A stretch of 64,000 bases of DNA from Circinella umbellata (taxonomy: Eukaryota; Mucoromycota; Mucoromycetes; Mucorales; Lichtheimiaceae): contig JAIWNF010000001.1 of the NCBI GenBank assembly GCA_025093555.1, forward strand, positions 62,001-126,000, in the 5' to 3' direction. Shown in pieces: positions 14,189 to 26,435 of the stretch. Both the position numbers and the translations under genes were made by a program. The stretch's first letter is position 1. Each line of letters begins with the position of its first letter. Under the pieces are notes generated by a model. It made no database searches. It had not been told where the DNA came from and saw nothing but the letters and a program-made list of their open reading frames with translations.

Positions 14189-14475
14189 AAGAAGAAGAAG
14201 AAGAAGAAGAATCGGTAAAAGAAGAAGATGGTTATTTAGTATTTAATACTAATATTAATGGCGAATTGATTCATTGCCGGGTAAAGATTCCAAGTAGCGC
14301 TGCAACCAGTATGCGTTCATCACCTATTATACGTCGACATACAGGCTTTCCACTTGCACTCGTTTCACCACCCATTACACGCACAGGTTCGCCAAAGGTT
14401 GCATTAATTCCTCCATTTCGTCAAAAGAAGAAAGGATTGAATCCAAACGCACCAGAATGGAAAAATGGTTTTTGA
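11958..14475 (+). CDS. Coiled-coil, low-complexity protein of unknown function (541 aa)
   Basis: Six exons with consistent phase: 11958-12065, 12157-12252, 12413-12493, 12579-12652, 12838-12970 and 13342-14475. The N-terminal 165 residues are Pro/Ser/Asn-rich with a basic patch (PKRRRRVVV) that could be a nuclear localisation signal. A short helical part (LWQMIVKNVDKQIDARIRST) precedes an Asn/Gln-rich linker. A long heptad region follows, about residues 290-395 (AARRLIDLSSQNARLEAEKL onward, with many Gln/Lys/Glu), predicting a coiled coil. After it comes a Ser run of about 15 residues followed by an 8-Glu run, then a conserved-looking segment (GYLVFNTNINGELIHCRVKI) and a basic C-terminus. I do not recognise the family. 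The last exon is long and clean, which supports a real gene. The start is the first ATG of the first exon. Confidence 0.75.
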
Positions 14476-14923
14476 TAAGGATTAATATATTTATTCATAT
14501 TTATCCATTTTCTATTCTATCCTCCTCCCCCGTCCCCTCTGCCCCTTCCTTCTCCTCCTTCAAAAAAAAAGAAGACCTTTATCCTTTCAGACATTTTTTT
14601 TTACACAAATCTATTTCCATTTTTATTCATTAATAGTATTTCATACAACGGCCGCCTTTTTTTATACATCTTTTTTTTTTCTATTACTTTTAGCATTTCT
14701 TCTTTGATTATTACACTACTACTAGCATTTTTTTTTCTTCTTTTCATTTTATTATACCCTTTCTTTTTTTTTTTTTTTCTTCTAGAGAAACAAAAAAAAA
14801 AAAAATACACACTCGCACTCACACTCACTCTCACTTACACAATCACATTACATTGACATCAGACATATACAATAGTACGCAAACAAATATACAGTTTTTT
14901 TTTTAATTTTAATTTTAATTTTC

Positions 14924-16524
14924 TTAAGCATTAAATTTTGGCTCAAGTTGAGCCCATGCTTTCCAATAATCTTCTTGCACTTTTCCACATGTATGTAATG
15001 CCCAAGGAGTGACTTTTAACAAAAGACTTGTTTCAAACATAAAAGCTTGTGTATGATCACCTACACGAATAGGTTTTAAATCTGCATGATAAGCACCTTC
15101 AAATGCTTTTGTATCAGGTCCGTGAGGTGTCATAGGACTATGCAAAGATGCACCACCGGGTGCAAATCCGCCTACTTTGCCTTCATAATCACCCAGAATT
15201 AATCCCATGAATTCACTCATGCAGTTACGATGGAAATAAGGCGGGCGGAACTATAAATAAAACATTAATAACCCCAACTTCCAGTTTCTTTCGATGGCTA
15301 TTATACAAAACTCCATATTAAGAAAGAAAGTTACTTACAGTGTTTTCAGCAACAGCCCATCTTGGAGGGAAAATGACAAAATCTGCAATAGCGACACCAG
15401 GAACAGTTGACTGGGCAGTAAGTACAGTAAAAATGGATGGATCCTATGATGTCAAAAATAAAAAAATGTTTTGTGAGTGAGAATCATCATTCATTTAGAA
15501 CAACAAATTCCCCCCCTCCCATAGGAAAACAAACTTATACTTACAATATGATCATAAGAAACAGTATTGATAACACAGAACTTTGCTAAATCATATTTGT
15601 ATGGAACATAATTACCATGCCAAGCAACTACATCAAAGGGTGTATGCTGTTGTTCTGCAACGAATAATTTGTTATCAAATTTAGTAACTATTTGCCATTC
15701 TACATTATTTTCTTTGGTATAATTTGCTTTGGGAGTAACAAAGTCTCTTGGATTGGCTAAACCATTAGCTCCAATAGGACCCAAATCAGGGATTTGGAAA
15801 TGAGTTTGACCAAATATTTCAAGAATGTATCCACGACTAATAAGAGTAAAAAGCATTCAAATTCCTTTTAGTTTCATTTGTTCTATCCCCTCCCACCCCT
15901 CACCCTTCTTGTTCATTCGAATTATATAACTTACACAGGTCCATCAGGTAATGCCACTGAATATCGAATACCTCGTGGAATCACACATATTTCATTGGGT
16001 GCTACCATCATTTTACCAAACTCGGTAGTAATGTCTAAACGACCTTGTTGTGGTACTATTATTATTATCATTCTTTTGTTAGTATGTCACATATATAAGG
16101 GGAATAATTAATGCAAAAAAAAAACAGTCAACGCGCAATCTTAAAATACCAGTGCACACTTTGTTATACTATGATTCTTACCAATTAAAAAATCACCATC
16201 CGAATTATAAAATGCTTTATGATCCATATTTTGATTGGCAGTATAGATATGAATAGCCAATCCATTTCCAGTAGAAGGGTCACCTGAAAAACTAACTGTT
16301 TTCAATCCTTGAACAAAATCTTCATTTTCTTTAGGAATATCAAAAGGATTCCAACGAAGTTGTGTAGGTGTAGATTCCCCTTTTAATGATAATAAAGGAT
16401 TTTCAGTAGGTTGAAAAGGGGAATGAACAACGGAAGGTCGAATACGATAAAGCCAACTAAAATATTATAGACCGTTCATTATATGAGTTTATTTAATAAA
16501 AGCATGGATACCCCATCTCTCTCT

Positions 16525-16566
<42 letters not shown>

Positions 16567-16831
16567 ATCCAAAAACTAACGTTCTTTGATTATGAGCTCG
16601 AGGAGCAGTAAAAGCTGTACCCGATAATTGTTCTGCATATAAATCATATGGACACTTTTGTGGAGTGTTTTGACCTATTTAAATAAAAAAAGATCAATCC
16701 TATGTCTATTTTTTTTGAGAGTAATATCATTCTCTCTACATACCTTTAGGAAGAGAATCAGGTAAAGCTTCCGAAGAAAAATGATTTCCAAAACCTTCGT
16801 GGTATGTATAAGGATCTTTTTGTGCAGTCAT
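14924..16831 (-). CDS. hmgA: Homogentisate 1,2-dioxygenase
   Basis: Opens the aromatic ring of homogentisate to maleylacetoacetate in Phe/Tyr breakdown, using Fe(II) and O2. Seven minus-strand exons with agreeing phases: 16744-16831, 16581-16674, 16182-16456, 15935-16055, 15545-15836, 15339-15443 and 14924-15250, giving 433 aa, the normal family length. Diagnostic stretches are [20 protein letters not shown], the iron-site motif [10 protein letters not shown] (His and Glu ligands) and the second His ligand in [26 protein letters not shown] and [10 protein letters not shown] are also typical. The frame is complete from ATG to stop, so it looks functional. No fumarylacetoacetase or maleylacetoacetate isomerase gene is next to it. 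The neighbour on the 5' side is the divergently transcribed splicing factor at 17,594, 762 bp away. Confidence 0.96.
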
Positions 16832-17552
16832 ATTTGTTTTGTTCGTAAAAAGAAAAAGGGAGAAATAAGAAGGAAAAAAAAAAGGGGGGATGAAATCGAT
16901 TTATACAAGAAAGAAATCCCTATTTTTTACTTTATGCCTGCGATTTTATCGTGGGAAAAAATGATAGGCTGAGCGTGCGAAATCAATTCGGTACATAGAA
17001 ACTCCATCTCTCTCTCTCTCTCTCTCTCAAATATATGATGAAAAAAGAAGCATAATCAAAAACATTTTTATATAAACTCCCAATAATAAATGATGACTCT
17101 TTTTTTCATTAGCAAATAAAAATCATTCTTTTTAAAAAAATAAATGGTGTCATTTAATTCATTTGTAAGATTATAAAAGAATATCAAGAAATATCTTTGT
17201 TTTGTTTCAATTCATCCATGCTAAATGGAAACCCCCTCCTACCTTATTGATTTTCTTTGACAATGCTTTTTTCCATAAGTCTGTGGTATATATATTTTCA
17301 CTAAAAATAACTATATTCATTTCATTATTAATAAAAGACCCCCCACCCCCATTTCTTTTATTATAATGTTATTATTTACACTTCATAAAATTAAATAATG
17401 ATAGCTGTGTCTTTTTTTAAAGTGCCATAAACTTATTAACTACTCTCTAGTTACTATAAAAGCAAAAAAAAAGCTCCGCGGCTTTCAAGCGGAAATTCTT
17501 TTTTTTTTCTTGTTCGTCCTCTTTTATTTTTTGTTTGTACTATTTGGTTATT

Positions 17553-17583
17553 GGTATATAATATATATATATATAATACATAT
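17553..17583 (+). promoter_or_regulatory. TATA-like stretch upstream of the SR-type splicing factor
   Basis: A run of alternating T and A (TATATAATATATATATAT) ends about 15-40 bp before the ATG at 17,594. It could serve as a TATA element, but simple TA repeats are frequent in this DNA. Confidence 0.25.
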
Positions 17584-17593
17584 ATACTACAAC

Positions 17594-19234
17594 ATGAGTG
17601 ATTCCACTAGTATAAGTAATAGTAGTAGTAATAGTAGTGAACGAACTGTCAAAGTTGCTAATATTACTTTGAATGCAACTGAAGATATTGTTCGTAAACT
17701 TTTTGAATTTCTTGGTCCTGTCACCAGTTTACAATTAAGAGACAGGTAAAAAAAAAAAAAAAAAAAGAATCAAAAGAAAGAGCAACCTTTTTTTTGACAC
17801 TCGATTTTTTTCTCTCTCTCTCTCTTTTTTTTTTTTGATAGTTTGTTAACATTCAATGTATTCTATATAGTCCTCACAAAGATGGTTCACAAGAAGCAAT
17901 AATAGAATTTCAAGATCATGAAACGGCAACAACAGCTTTACATTTATCAGGAACTGAATTAGGCGACCGTATTCTTGTCATTTCATTGTATTCAGCCCAT
18001 GTTTCTTCCACACCTACTTCTTTTTATAAACCCAATGTATCAACAACAGTAGGAGAAAAAGAGAATGATAATACCATTCATGTATACCATGTGGCATCGA
18101 CAGTGACAGAAGCTGATCTTTCTCATTTATTGAGTGTATGTGGACCTATGGTTAAAATGACATTGGAAAAAGAACAAGATGGTCAAGATGAATTCCAACA
18201 TGCTATTATTGAATTTGAAACATTACAAGGTGCGGTGGCAGCCGTTCATTTTAATGGTCGTTTATTAAAAGATCAACCTATCAGGTAAAATTGTTGAAAA
18301 ATAGATAACTCTCCTAAAAAAAAAAGATTATGCTTCGAAATAAAAAAAAACGCTCATATATATATATATATTTGTTACTATGGTATACATTAGCATTTAT
18401 CGTCATAGCAACAATAAATCATCTCGAGATGAAAAAAAGAATCATCATGATGAAATGGATGAGCGACGTAGTAGTAGAAAAAGAAGTCAAAGTATTGAAA
18501 CACGTGATGATAGAAGACATGGACGATCCAGTGAACGAGGAAGAGAAAGTTCAAGAAGGAGAAGTCGTAGTAGAGAACGATTGGATAGATATAGTTCATC
18601 CTCTAGAAGAGGAAGAAGTCGAAGTAGTGAACGGGACAGATATAGAAGAAGTAGTAGAAGAAGAAGTCGAAGCAGAGATCATCGTGATCGTGATCGATAT
18701 TATAGTTCTAGAAGAGGAAGAAGTCGAAGCAGAGAACGCCATGATAAATATAGTTCTTCATCGAGAAGAAGTAGAAGAAGTCCAAGCAGAGATAAACATG
18801 CTAGTAGAAGAGGAAGAAGCCGTAGTAATGAACGAGGAAGAGGACGCGATGATAGCAGACACCACAGTAGAAGAAGAACAAGTCCAATGGATGAACGGGA
18901 TAATAATAGAGAATTAAGAAAAAGTAAAAGTGATGAATCGTCAAGAAATGGAGAGAGCAAGGATAAAGAGCAAGATAAATCGACTGTTCATGATGGTAAG
19001 AAAAAAAAATGGGTTTTTGCTATTGTATGTAAAAAAAAAAAGGAAGAAAAGACAACTGAATATAGCAATGGATGATGTTATTGTTTTGTTTTAGATCATC
19101 ACCATTCATCATCTGAAAAATCACGACGTAGAGATAGTAAGAGTGAAATGGATGGTAAAAACTCTCGTCGTGATAGTACAAGTAATACCAGTGATAATAA
19201 GCAACACCCCAGTAATAGCCAACATAGTGATTAA
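17594..19234 (+). CDS. SREK1-like SR splicing factor (two RRMs plus RS domain)
   Basis: Four exons: 17594-17745, 17871-18284, 18394-18995 and 19095-19234, 435 aa. A first RRM-like domain (about residues 15-95) has RTVKVANITLNATEDIVRKL and LFEFLGPVTSLQL. This resembles the first RRM of SREK1/SRrp86, which has a 'FLGxIxxLxL' core. A second RRM (about 125-190) has NTIHVYHVASTVTEADLSHL and ends with HFNGRLLKDQPIR. The rest is a long RS domain with dozens of SR/RS and RSRSRE blocks, typical of proteins that act in spliceosome assembly in the nucleus. A divergent promoter region is shared with hmgA. Exon 3 read in other frames gives long Glu/Val- or Leu-rich shadows; the RS frame fits both splice junctions. 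Naming as SREK1 is by similarity of pattern. A generic two-RRM SR protein is the alternative. Confidence 0.8.
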
Positions 19235-20398
19235 GTTCATTCACTTTTCCTTTTTTTTTCTTTTCAAATATATAAATAATAATAATAATAATAATGATCA
19301 ATTATATATTTATTGGATGATATTTGGATTATTTCAATTAAGTTATATGGTTCTTAGACTATGAGAGTTACTATTTAGAAAGAGTATGATTAGGGAAAAA
19401 TTGTTTCCCCGTAAAATCAAAAATATAAGCTAGGAAAAAAAAAAGTATGGGATCTCCAAATGTTTATAACACAATAGTGTGAAAAATCGGGTGACGCGTT
19501 ACAAAAAAAAAAAAAAATGGGTGAGAAAAGAGAGCAAAAAGTAAATTTGTGAAATGATAAAAAAGTTTAAGTAAGGGGAGAAACTTGCCTTTTGAGTAAA
19601 AGTGAGAGGGCTTGGTGTTCCGTTCTCGGCCGAAAAGCCATCATCCTACTACCATGCATTTTTTTTGTTTTTGCTTATACATTGGTTCTTTTATTTGAAA
19701 CCCCAGTATTTAATAACACTATATAAGTATATATTATTTTATAATTCTTCTCTTTTTTTTTTCTACTTTTTACCGTTGCTGTGTGGGGTAGAAAAAGGGA
19801 AGGGGAAGATGAAGGAAAACGAAAGAAAAAATCGGGAAGAGATGGACGATCTTGGGGGTTGACATCATCCACAAAACAAAAACGTGGTGAAAAGGAAAGA
19901 GGGGAGGGGGTCCAAAGAGAAAGAGAGTGTGTGTTTATATAAGCTTCCGTGATTTTCATAACCACATGTCTGTGAATTTTCGTTTATGGGGATCCCGTTG
20001 CCCCCGCCTAATTTTTTTTTTGTTTTTCTTTTTGTGGAATGCTTATGTGAAATAAATCCCCCATTTTCCCTTTATTTTGGGATTATATGAGTGTTGTTTA
20101 CAAGAATTAAAAAAGGGAGAATGAGGTCACGAATTAGAATTCACAAGACCATACTATTGAGATAAGTTATAAACAATCGAAACATGGAAAAAGAGAGAGA
20201 GAAAGTATGCAAACATATCATCCATGTTGTCCAGGTTGACAAAAGTGGCGTGCGAAACCATAGTAACTTTTAAAGTAACACAGTGTTCGGCAAATGAAAA
20301 AAAAAACATTGATGCTTGAAAATTCGAAAAAAAAAAAATCGTGTTCTCTTTTTTTTTATAATTGTTTGTACTCTCTTTTTTTTTTTTTGTCTCTCTTA

Positions 20399-20430
<32 letters not shown>

Positions 20431-20485
20431 TTTCCAACAAACTTTTCTTCCATATACTCTCATTATTAACAACCATTAGTATTCA
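19235..20485. other. Intergenic region between the SR factor and the SAPS gene
   Basis: No gene supported. It holds poly-A/T runs, a GAGGGCTTGGTGTTCC GC-richer patch near 19,605-19,640 and, just upstream of the next gene, a pyrimidine-rich tract with CT repeats at 20,388-20,431. The tract may be part of the promoter of the SAPS gene at 20,486. Confidence 0.5.
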
Positions 20486-23473
20486 ATGTGGATAGACAAT
20501 GAACGTTATCGTCTACACAACGATCGTAATAACGATACAACCACCGTAAATTCCTTAACTCCCGAACAACAACGGTATAAAGCAATGACGGATGCTACAC
20601 TTTCTATTAAAAAAACAGCTTTAATGGAAAGTGGTAAACCTATTACCAATGACAATGCCAAAGATCTTGAATCTCGTGAAAAACAAACACTTGACAATAC
20701 AGAATTTAAAGCAGCATCATTAGCTGTTGTTCAAAAATTATTACAATTAAGTACTCCACGATTGGATTCTCGAATCGTGAGTGCACTTTTATTAGAAGGT
20801 ATTTTATTTTTAGAAAAAAAGAATAATAATATTTTTAAAAAATACAACAACAACAATAACAATGAGAAAAGAGTGAATCTAATTATTTATTTATCTTCAA
20901 ATTAAAAAACAATTACAAAGGAATGATGGATGTTTTTATGAGTCACATCAATCGATTGGAAGAAACAGATAATAATAATGCAATTGATTTACATTCATTA
21001 TCATTGGAAACCAAAGTTAGATTGGCAAAACATCATCGTGATTTAAATAATATGGAAGCACTTAAACTATCGGCTCATGCTACGGAACTGCTTTGTGGAA
21101 CCTCAGCCAATCATCATCAATTAATGAATGAACGATTTGACATTATTGGTAATTGTTATCATCCTCCTCCCCCCTCCCCCCCCCTTATCTTACCTTTTTT
21201 TTTAAAAAAAAGAAGGAGGACCGAAAAGAGTTTATTGCTAACGCTTATCTATTTATTCATGCAATATAATAACAATGCAGTATCACGACTCATGGAAACA
21301 TTATTACCTAATTCTATTGGTCATTTATGTCATTTCGGTCGGGTTTTTCAACAATTAACACGTAGACATATGAGTGCTATGTTAGATTATATTATTTTGG
21401 ATAATGACGCTTCTATGTTATTCGATTATATGTTACCTTATCTCAATCAAGGACCTGTATCCGATGCATTATTAAGTCTTTTATTTTTTCACGATACGGA
21501 TAAAGAAGCTCAAGAAAAACGTATCAAGTGTTATAAAAAATTACGTGAACTTGGATTTTTAGAATGGTTTATGGATGTCATTCAACGTTCAGGTAAAAAT
21601 AATAATAATTATATTTATTTAACCGATGAGATGACTCAATTCACACAACGTGTTCTACAGATTTTCCAGATTTTTCAAATGATACCAAAGAATTTTTGTT
21701 ACGTATTATTGAAGAAGCATCCCAATTAGATGATACAAATGAGTTATTCAAATCATTGGAATCGGACAAAGGTCCCGAAATTATTAAATCACTTGTTACT
21801 GTAAGTCTCCTTTTGTTTTTGTGTGTTTCTTCCAGTCATTAACTCGTATTTATTTTTTTAATAATAATATAGAGTATTTCTGATCAAGGAGCAACGAGAG
21901 GAAGACAATTGATGGTACAAATACTTCGTGGTTTTGTAATAAGGTTTGTAAAATATTATTTGAAGCATTGATAAAAAATAAATGTACTAATATTATTATA
22001 ATATGAAAATTTAGTGGAACACCCCCTGTTAGACAATCTGCTATGAGTCAACCTGTTCAAGGTCCTCTTTATAGTTTATGTCATCACATACGTGTATTAT
22101 TATCAGAACATATTCCTACATTATGTAAAATTATTATTCGCGATTATGATTATGCTCCAAAGAAAATGTAAGTAAAATTATAATAAGAACAAAGGAAAAA
22201 AAAAAAAAAAAACTAAACTAAAATATTTATTATTACTGTTGGTTATAGATTTTCATTCACTATTATGCATGTAGAGTTATTGGAAGTTATATATCATTCA
22301 TTATCTGATGCACCTGATAAAGAAAAGGTATTGGATGCTTTACCAGGAGGATTTTGGAAATTATTTGCTGATTTATTCTTTGAAAAATCGTAAGTTTTTT
22401 TTAAGTATAGTGGATCGTTTATGTTGATAGAAAGCTAAAAAAAAATGTTATATATAGATCAAGTAGTATCTTCTTAACAGTCTATTACAAGATCTTTGTT
22501 TTACTTGTAAATATTAATTATGAACAAGCTATTTCATGTTTTTTGGAAAAACAAAACTTTATTGCACGTATCATTGATCTTTATGAAAATAAGACACAAA
22601 ATACAGGTAATATATTTATATATCCATGTCTATTGAATTGTTCTAATTTAAATATATATATTCATTTTCTAGATGCTCGAGGTCACATTCTTTTAATATT
22701 AAATCATTTACGTCTTACATCCGATTCAAAGAAGAATGGTATTGTTTATCAAATTCTTAAATCAAATTCACAATATCAACACTTCTTACCAACATTGAGG
22801 TAAATTTACTTGACAATGAAGTCTTTTTTTTTTTTGGGAGAAATGATATATTGAACCTTCTTTTCTTTTTTCTTTTTTTTGGTTAGAACTGATACCCAGG
22901 CACAAACGGATGCTAGCTACAAATGGAAATTAGATACTTGTCCAAGACCTGCTCCTCATCTTGGTCCTGTACCACCTTTACGACCTTCTGTCATGTTCTC
23001 AGCCTATAATAGTGCAACATTACCATTATTTGGTGCTATTATTGATAATCATATGGATGAAGTCAATGGAATTGATCTGGGTAGTGATTGTAAGTAACTT
23101 TTTTTTTTTTGTTTTTGATTGGATATATATAAAAGACAATCAATAAGTAACAAAAAAGAGATAAATTTTTTTAGTTGCTTATTGTCTTGGATTCGATGAT
23201 ACGGATGATCAACTGAGTGAAATGGTAAATTCAAGTACTTTTCAATCACGACGCACTTCACTTCATTCTGAATCGGGTGATGATAGTTATTATTCATCAG
23301 ATAATGATTCCCGACCTTCTTCTCCAAATAATTTGATTGATGATCCTCATTTCCCCTGTGATCTTGTATTTGAAAGTCTTACACCCGAAGAACCCGATGA
23401 ACCTGTTATGGATGCAAAGAAAAAGAAGAAAAAGAAAAAGAAATCTTCTCTTACTAACGGTGATGTTATATAA
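20486..23473 (+). CDS. SAPS-family (SIT4/PP6-associated) regulatory subunit, divergent
   Basis: Likely regulatory subunit of a PP6/SIT4-type phosphatase. Eleven exons with matching phases: 20486-20798, 20921-21148, 21281-21592, 21661-21800, 21873-21943, 22015-22167, 22249-22389, 22458-22606, 22673-22799, 22887-23089 and 23175-23473 (711 aa). The helical-repeat core contains MLDYIILDNDASMLFDYMLP, GPVSDALLSLLFF and KCYKKLRELGFLEWFMDVI. Later it has WKLFADLFFEKS, FLEKQNFIARIIDLYEN and DARGHILLILNHLRL. This parallels the SAPS layout ('LxxLIxxxxxxlvxRIlxAwexN ... GhltxIAN'). The C-terminus is acidic and Ser-rich and ends in a 9-Lys tract. The N-terminus lacks the usual 'FW.f' SAPS opening, so an upstream exon or a divergent subfamily is possible. 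Exon 4 has two in-frame acceptors 9 bp apart (21,660 and 21,669). Confidence 0.65.
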
Positions 23474-23904
23474 AACTTTTTAATTTCTGCCCTCTTTTTT
23501 TTATTTGTATAAAGACACTCTTTCCTCATTCAACAGTTCATTTCATTTTTATTTTATTTACGCACATACACACATTATTTTCAACACAACAAGCATGTAT
23601 ACTTTTCTTTTCTCTCTCTTTCTCTATCTCTCCCCTCCCTAACTTTGTATCTATATATATACTTCTTCCTCTTTCTATTACACACACATACGCACACACG
23701 CATTCATGACATAACATAACAAATTTATGATCCCGTAATTCCATGTCAAACATAATATTTTTTTCTTTAAAAAAAACATCATTATTATTTTTGCAATTCA
23801 TATCATTCTCTTTCTTTCTTTATTAAAATATTTTTGTACCTATATTTTTTTTTTACCTTCTTTTTTTTATTATCATAATGATGATGATGGGTGATTATAT
23901 ATAT

Positions 23905-24954
23905 TTAAACAATAAAGGTATCAATGGCTATCCAAGATGTGGCGCATCCTGCTCCCAAAAGTACAATATTACCTTTAGGTAATAATTCAGTGATTTCTAA
24001 GGGTTTTAAAACAGAATCTTTATCTGATGTACAATTACCGTGTTCATTCCATCCCCATGCATACATTTTATTGTGATGAGCCGCTAACATATGTTCTGAT
24101 CCACATACAAATTGATCGACTGGATCCAAAAAGGGTACTGTTTGTGCATGATCATTTCTTCCCCATGTATAAAGTTGACGAGTGTTATTCGTTGCTGTGG
24201 ATGCTGCTACATGATGCCATCCTGTAGATATATGTCTTGTACTAGTAGTTGATTTCACATGGTCTGGTATATCCAATTGACCATATTTATTTGATCCAAA
24301 ACCATACAAGGTACCATCTTCAGCAAGTAACATGGAAAATGTATGACCACATGTAATTTGTTTTATTTTTGGTGCTTGCGATATAAATGATAAAAGTCGA
24401 GGGGCTTGTATATAGGGTTTTGGAGATAGGGGTTCACCTAATTGACCATGGCGATTCCATCCCCAACCATAAACTTGACCATGTTCATTCAGTGCAATGG
24501 CATGTCGCCAACCACACGCAACTGAAACAATCTTTGTGTCAAGATGAATAGCAACCAATTCAGTTGTAGAATTATTATCCTTGTTGTTGTTGCTAGGTAA
24601 TGGAGTACCTAATTCACCTGATCGTGCAGTACCAAAACCATAAACATGTCCTTGATTAGAAACAACCAACGTAAATGCCCAACCACAAGCAACGTCGATC
24701 CACGAATGATCTTGTAACCATGTTGGAATATGAAATGTGGTGGATTGAACAATATCACCTGTCATGTAAATTCTCCCGGTTTTTGTTAATGCAGCTGCAT
24801 GGTTACCACCTCCTACCACTTTTACAAGTGATTCTGTTTCTGGAATCCCAATACAACGTTCAGGGATATTAAGGTCTTTGACATGATTGACTCCAAGCTG
24901 ACCATTGCCATTGGATCCAAAAGCATATAATAAAGTCATGATAAATGAACCCAA
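23905..24954 (-). CDS. RCC1-repeat (beta-propeller) protein
   Basis: Single-exon gene of 349 aa. The RCC1 repeats are clear: LLYAFGSNGNGQLG near the start, then VYGFGTARSGELGTPL, VYGWGWNRHGQLGEPL, LYGFGSNKYGQLDIP, LYTWGRNDHAQ and MYAWGWNEHGNC. They alternate with VACGWxHxxAL/xGxHTFSMLL-type strands, giving about six to seven blades. There is no extra domain, so a small ATS1/RCC1-like protein is likely (GTPase exchange, tRNA-modification or ubiquitin roles are known in the family). I cannot say which. The second ATG at 24,939 (MTLLYAFGSNG) fits the start of the first blade better than the upstream one at 24,954. It is convergent with the SAPS gene and only about 73 bp upstream of the end of ATP11 on the same strand. 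Confidence 0.85.
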   Translation of the reverse strand: MGSFIMTLLYAFGSNGNGQLGVNHVKDLNIPERCIGIPETESLVKVVGGGNHAAALTKTGRIYMTGDIVQSTTFHIPTWLQDHSWIDVACGWAFTLVVSNQGHVYGFGTARSGELGTPLPSNNNKDNNSTTELVAIHLDTKIVSVACGWRHAIALNEHGQVYGWGWNRHGQLGEPLSPKPYIQAPRLLSFISQAPKIKQITCGHTFSMLLAEDGTLYGFGSNKYGQLDIPDHVKSTTSTRHISTGWHHVAASTATNNTRQLYTWGRNDHAQTVPFLDPVDQFVCGSEHMLAAHHNKMYAWGWNEHGNCTSDKDSVLKPLEITELLPKGNIVLLGAGCATSWIAIDTFIV

Positions 24955-25027
24955 AAAAATAAAATATTTATATAAAATAAAGAAAAAGAAATTCTACCAG
25001 TTTTATTATTATTATTGTCTTTATTTA

Positions 25028-26180
25028 TTATACTACACGTTCAATCTCATTCATAAGTTCTTGATAATCAAAGTTTTGAGGTTCTTTATGGAATTTTTCT
25101 ACAAGCTTAAACTTGCTTTCACCCCCTGTGGCATAGAATTGTTGTAAAGCAAATGCAAGGAATTGAGCATTTTGTGTATCAATCATACGTGGATTATCTG
25201 AAATTTCACCCTTCATTAATACAATGCCTTTGGAGTCTTGAAGTTCAGGGAAATGAGTGACAGTAAGATAGGGACGCGCTTCAGTTCCCTTTGCTTTATA
25301 TTCCAATAAAGAAGTAAAATGACATTGATGAAAGTTAAATTGCATAAAAAAGAATTCTACACCAGATTCTCTTGGCATAGGTACCACAAACTATAATAAA
25401 TAATGTCAGTTATAAATAAATAACCCACCCACCCCTCAAATGTATATAAATATTACAAAAAGTCATAATCAACTTTACCAAGGGATATTCTTTACTTCTC
25501 TTGAAAATAACATCATATTGTTCTTTTGGAATAATGGCAGTAATACAATCTTTATCAGCATGATATTGTGTCCAAATTTTTTGAATTGTTTCTACATCTT
25601 CTTTTTCCAATAATTCCAATTTGACAATTTTATCTAAAGTCTAAATTCGTATATTAGTTTTATATAGCCTGGCTGTCATCCCCCACCCCGCTCTTCCATC
25701 CCCCATATCACTTCAAGAAAAAAAAACATACAGGAGCTGATGAATCATAAGGCATATTGGATTTAGCAGCTACAGCTTCAGGTGAAGCACGTGTTGTAGG
25801 TTTAGGTTTTACTGGTGCTTTAGGTACTTTAGGTGCTGTGGTAGCTTCTACTTCTTTTGCTGCCTTTTTAACATTATCTTTTATCTTGGTCTTTAATTCA
25901 TCTACAGACAATCCCTTTCTAAATATAATAAATTCAATTAGTTTGATCCTATCTATCTATATAAAGAAAAATTACACATACTCTTGAGCTGCTTTTCTTA
26001 ATTTTTCAGCATATTTGGCATCGTAATCAACTTTAACACGATTGGCTTCAGTAGCCATGTGACGAACACGTCCTAAAAAAAATTTATAATATATAAGTTT
26101 TGTGTTAGATTCTTTCATGTGTAATTTACAAAGAGTAGTAGTAGTAGTTGTTGTTGTCCTCGTCGTCCTCGTCGTCCTCG

Positions 26181-26214
<34 letters not shown>

Positions 26215-26435
26215 AATGAGACTAATTATCCTTTCTTTTTTTATTATTATTATATGAAAAAGAAAAAGAAAAATGTCAAAATCTTACCATAACGATTTTG
26301 AGCAAAATAGAGGTTGGATGGTGTACTCACTACTTCAGCTTGTCGTGTTTGACGAAAAACAGCAGTGGTTGTACGCTGACTAACACCTGATTGTACAGCA
26401 GAAATACAACGTTTTGACAAGAGTGGTAAAAGCAT
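25028..26435 (-). CDS. ATP11: Mitochondrial F1-ATPase assembly factor ATP11 (ATPAF1)
   Basis: Chaperone that binds the F1 beta subunit during ATP synthase assembly in the mitochondrial matrix. Five minus-strand exons: 26288-26435, 25982-26072, 25732-25918, 25479-25640 and 25028-25390, 316 aa, close to family length. The N-terminus (MLLPLLSKRCISAVQSGVSQ) is basic and hydroxylated, like a mitochondrial targeting peptide. A Lys/Ala/Pro-rich linker follows. The ATP11 domain starts at TLDKIVKLELLEKEDVETIQ and includes IWTQYHADKDCITAIIP, MPRESGVEFFFMQF, CHFTSLLEYKAKGTEARPYL, LTVTHFPELQDSKGIVLMKG and a C-terminal helix. Intron 1 (26,073-26,287) carries a trinucleotide repeat. A 715-bp region upstream is shared with the divergent BRCA1-like gene. 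Confidence 0.93.
26134..26214. repeat. Trinucleotide/nonanucleotide microsatellite in ATP11 intron 1
   Basis: GTA repeats, then GTT, then three CGTCGTCCT-type units, then about ten GTT units. It lies wholly within the first intron of ATP11. Confidence 0.85.

Noticed and set aside
18330..18960. Long Glu/Val-rich frame on plus and Leu/Ser-rich frame on minus over the RS-domain exon
   Set aside because: They are other-frame readings of the SR-repeat exon; only the RS frame joins the exons before and after in phase.
23538..23801. Minus-strand frame between the SAPS and RCC1 genes
   Set aside because: Derived from CT- and CA-repeats in the convergent 3' region; no domain.
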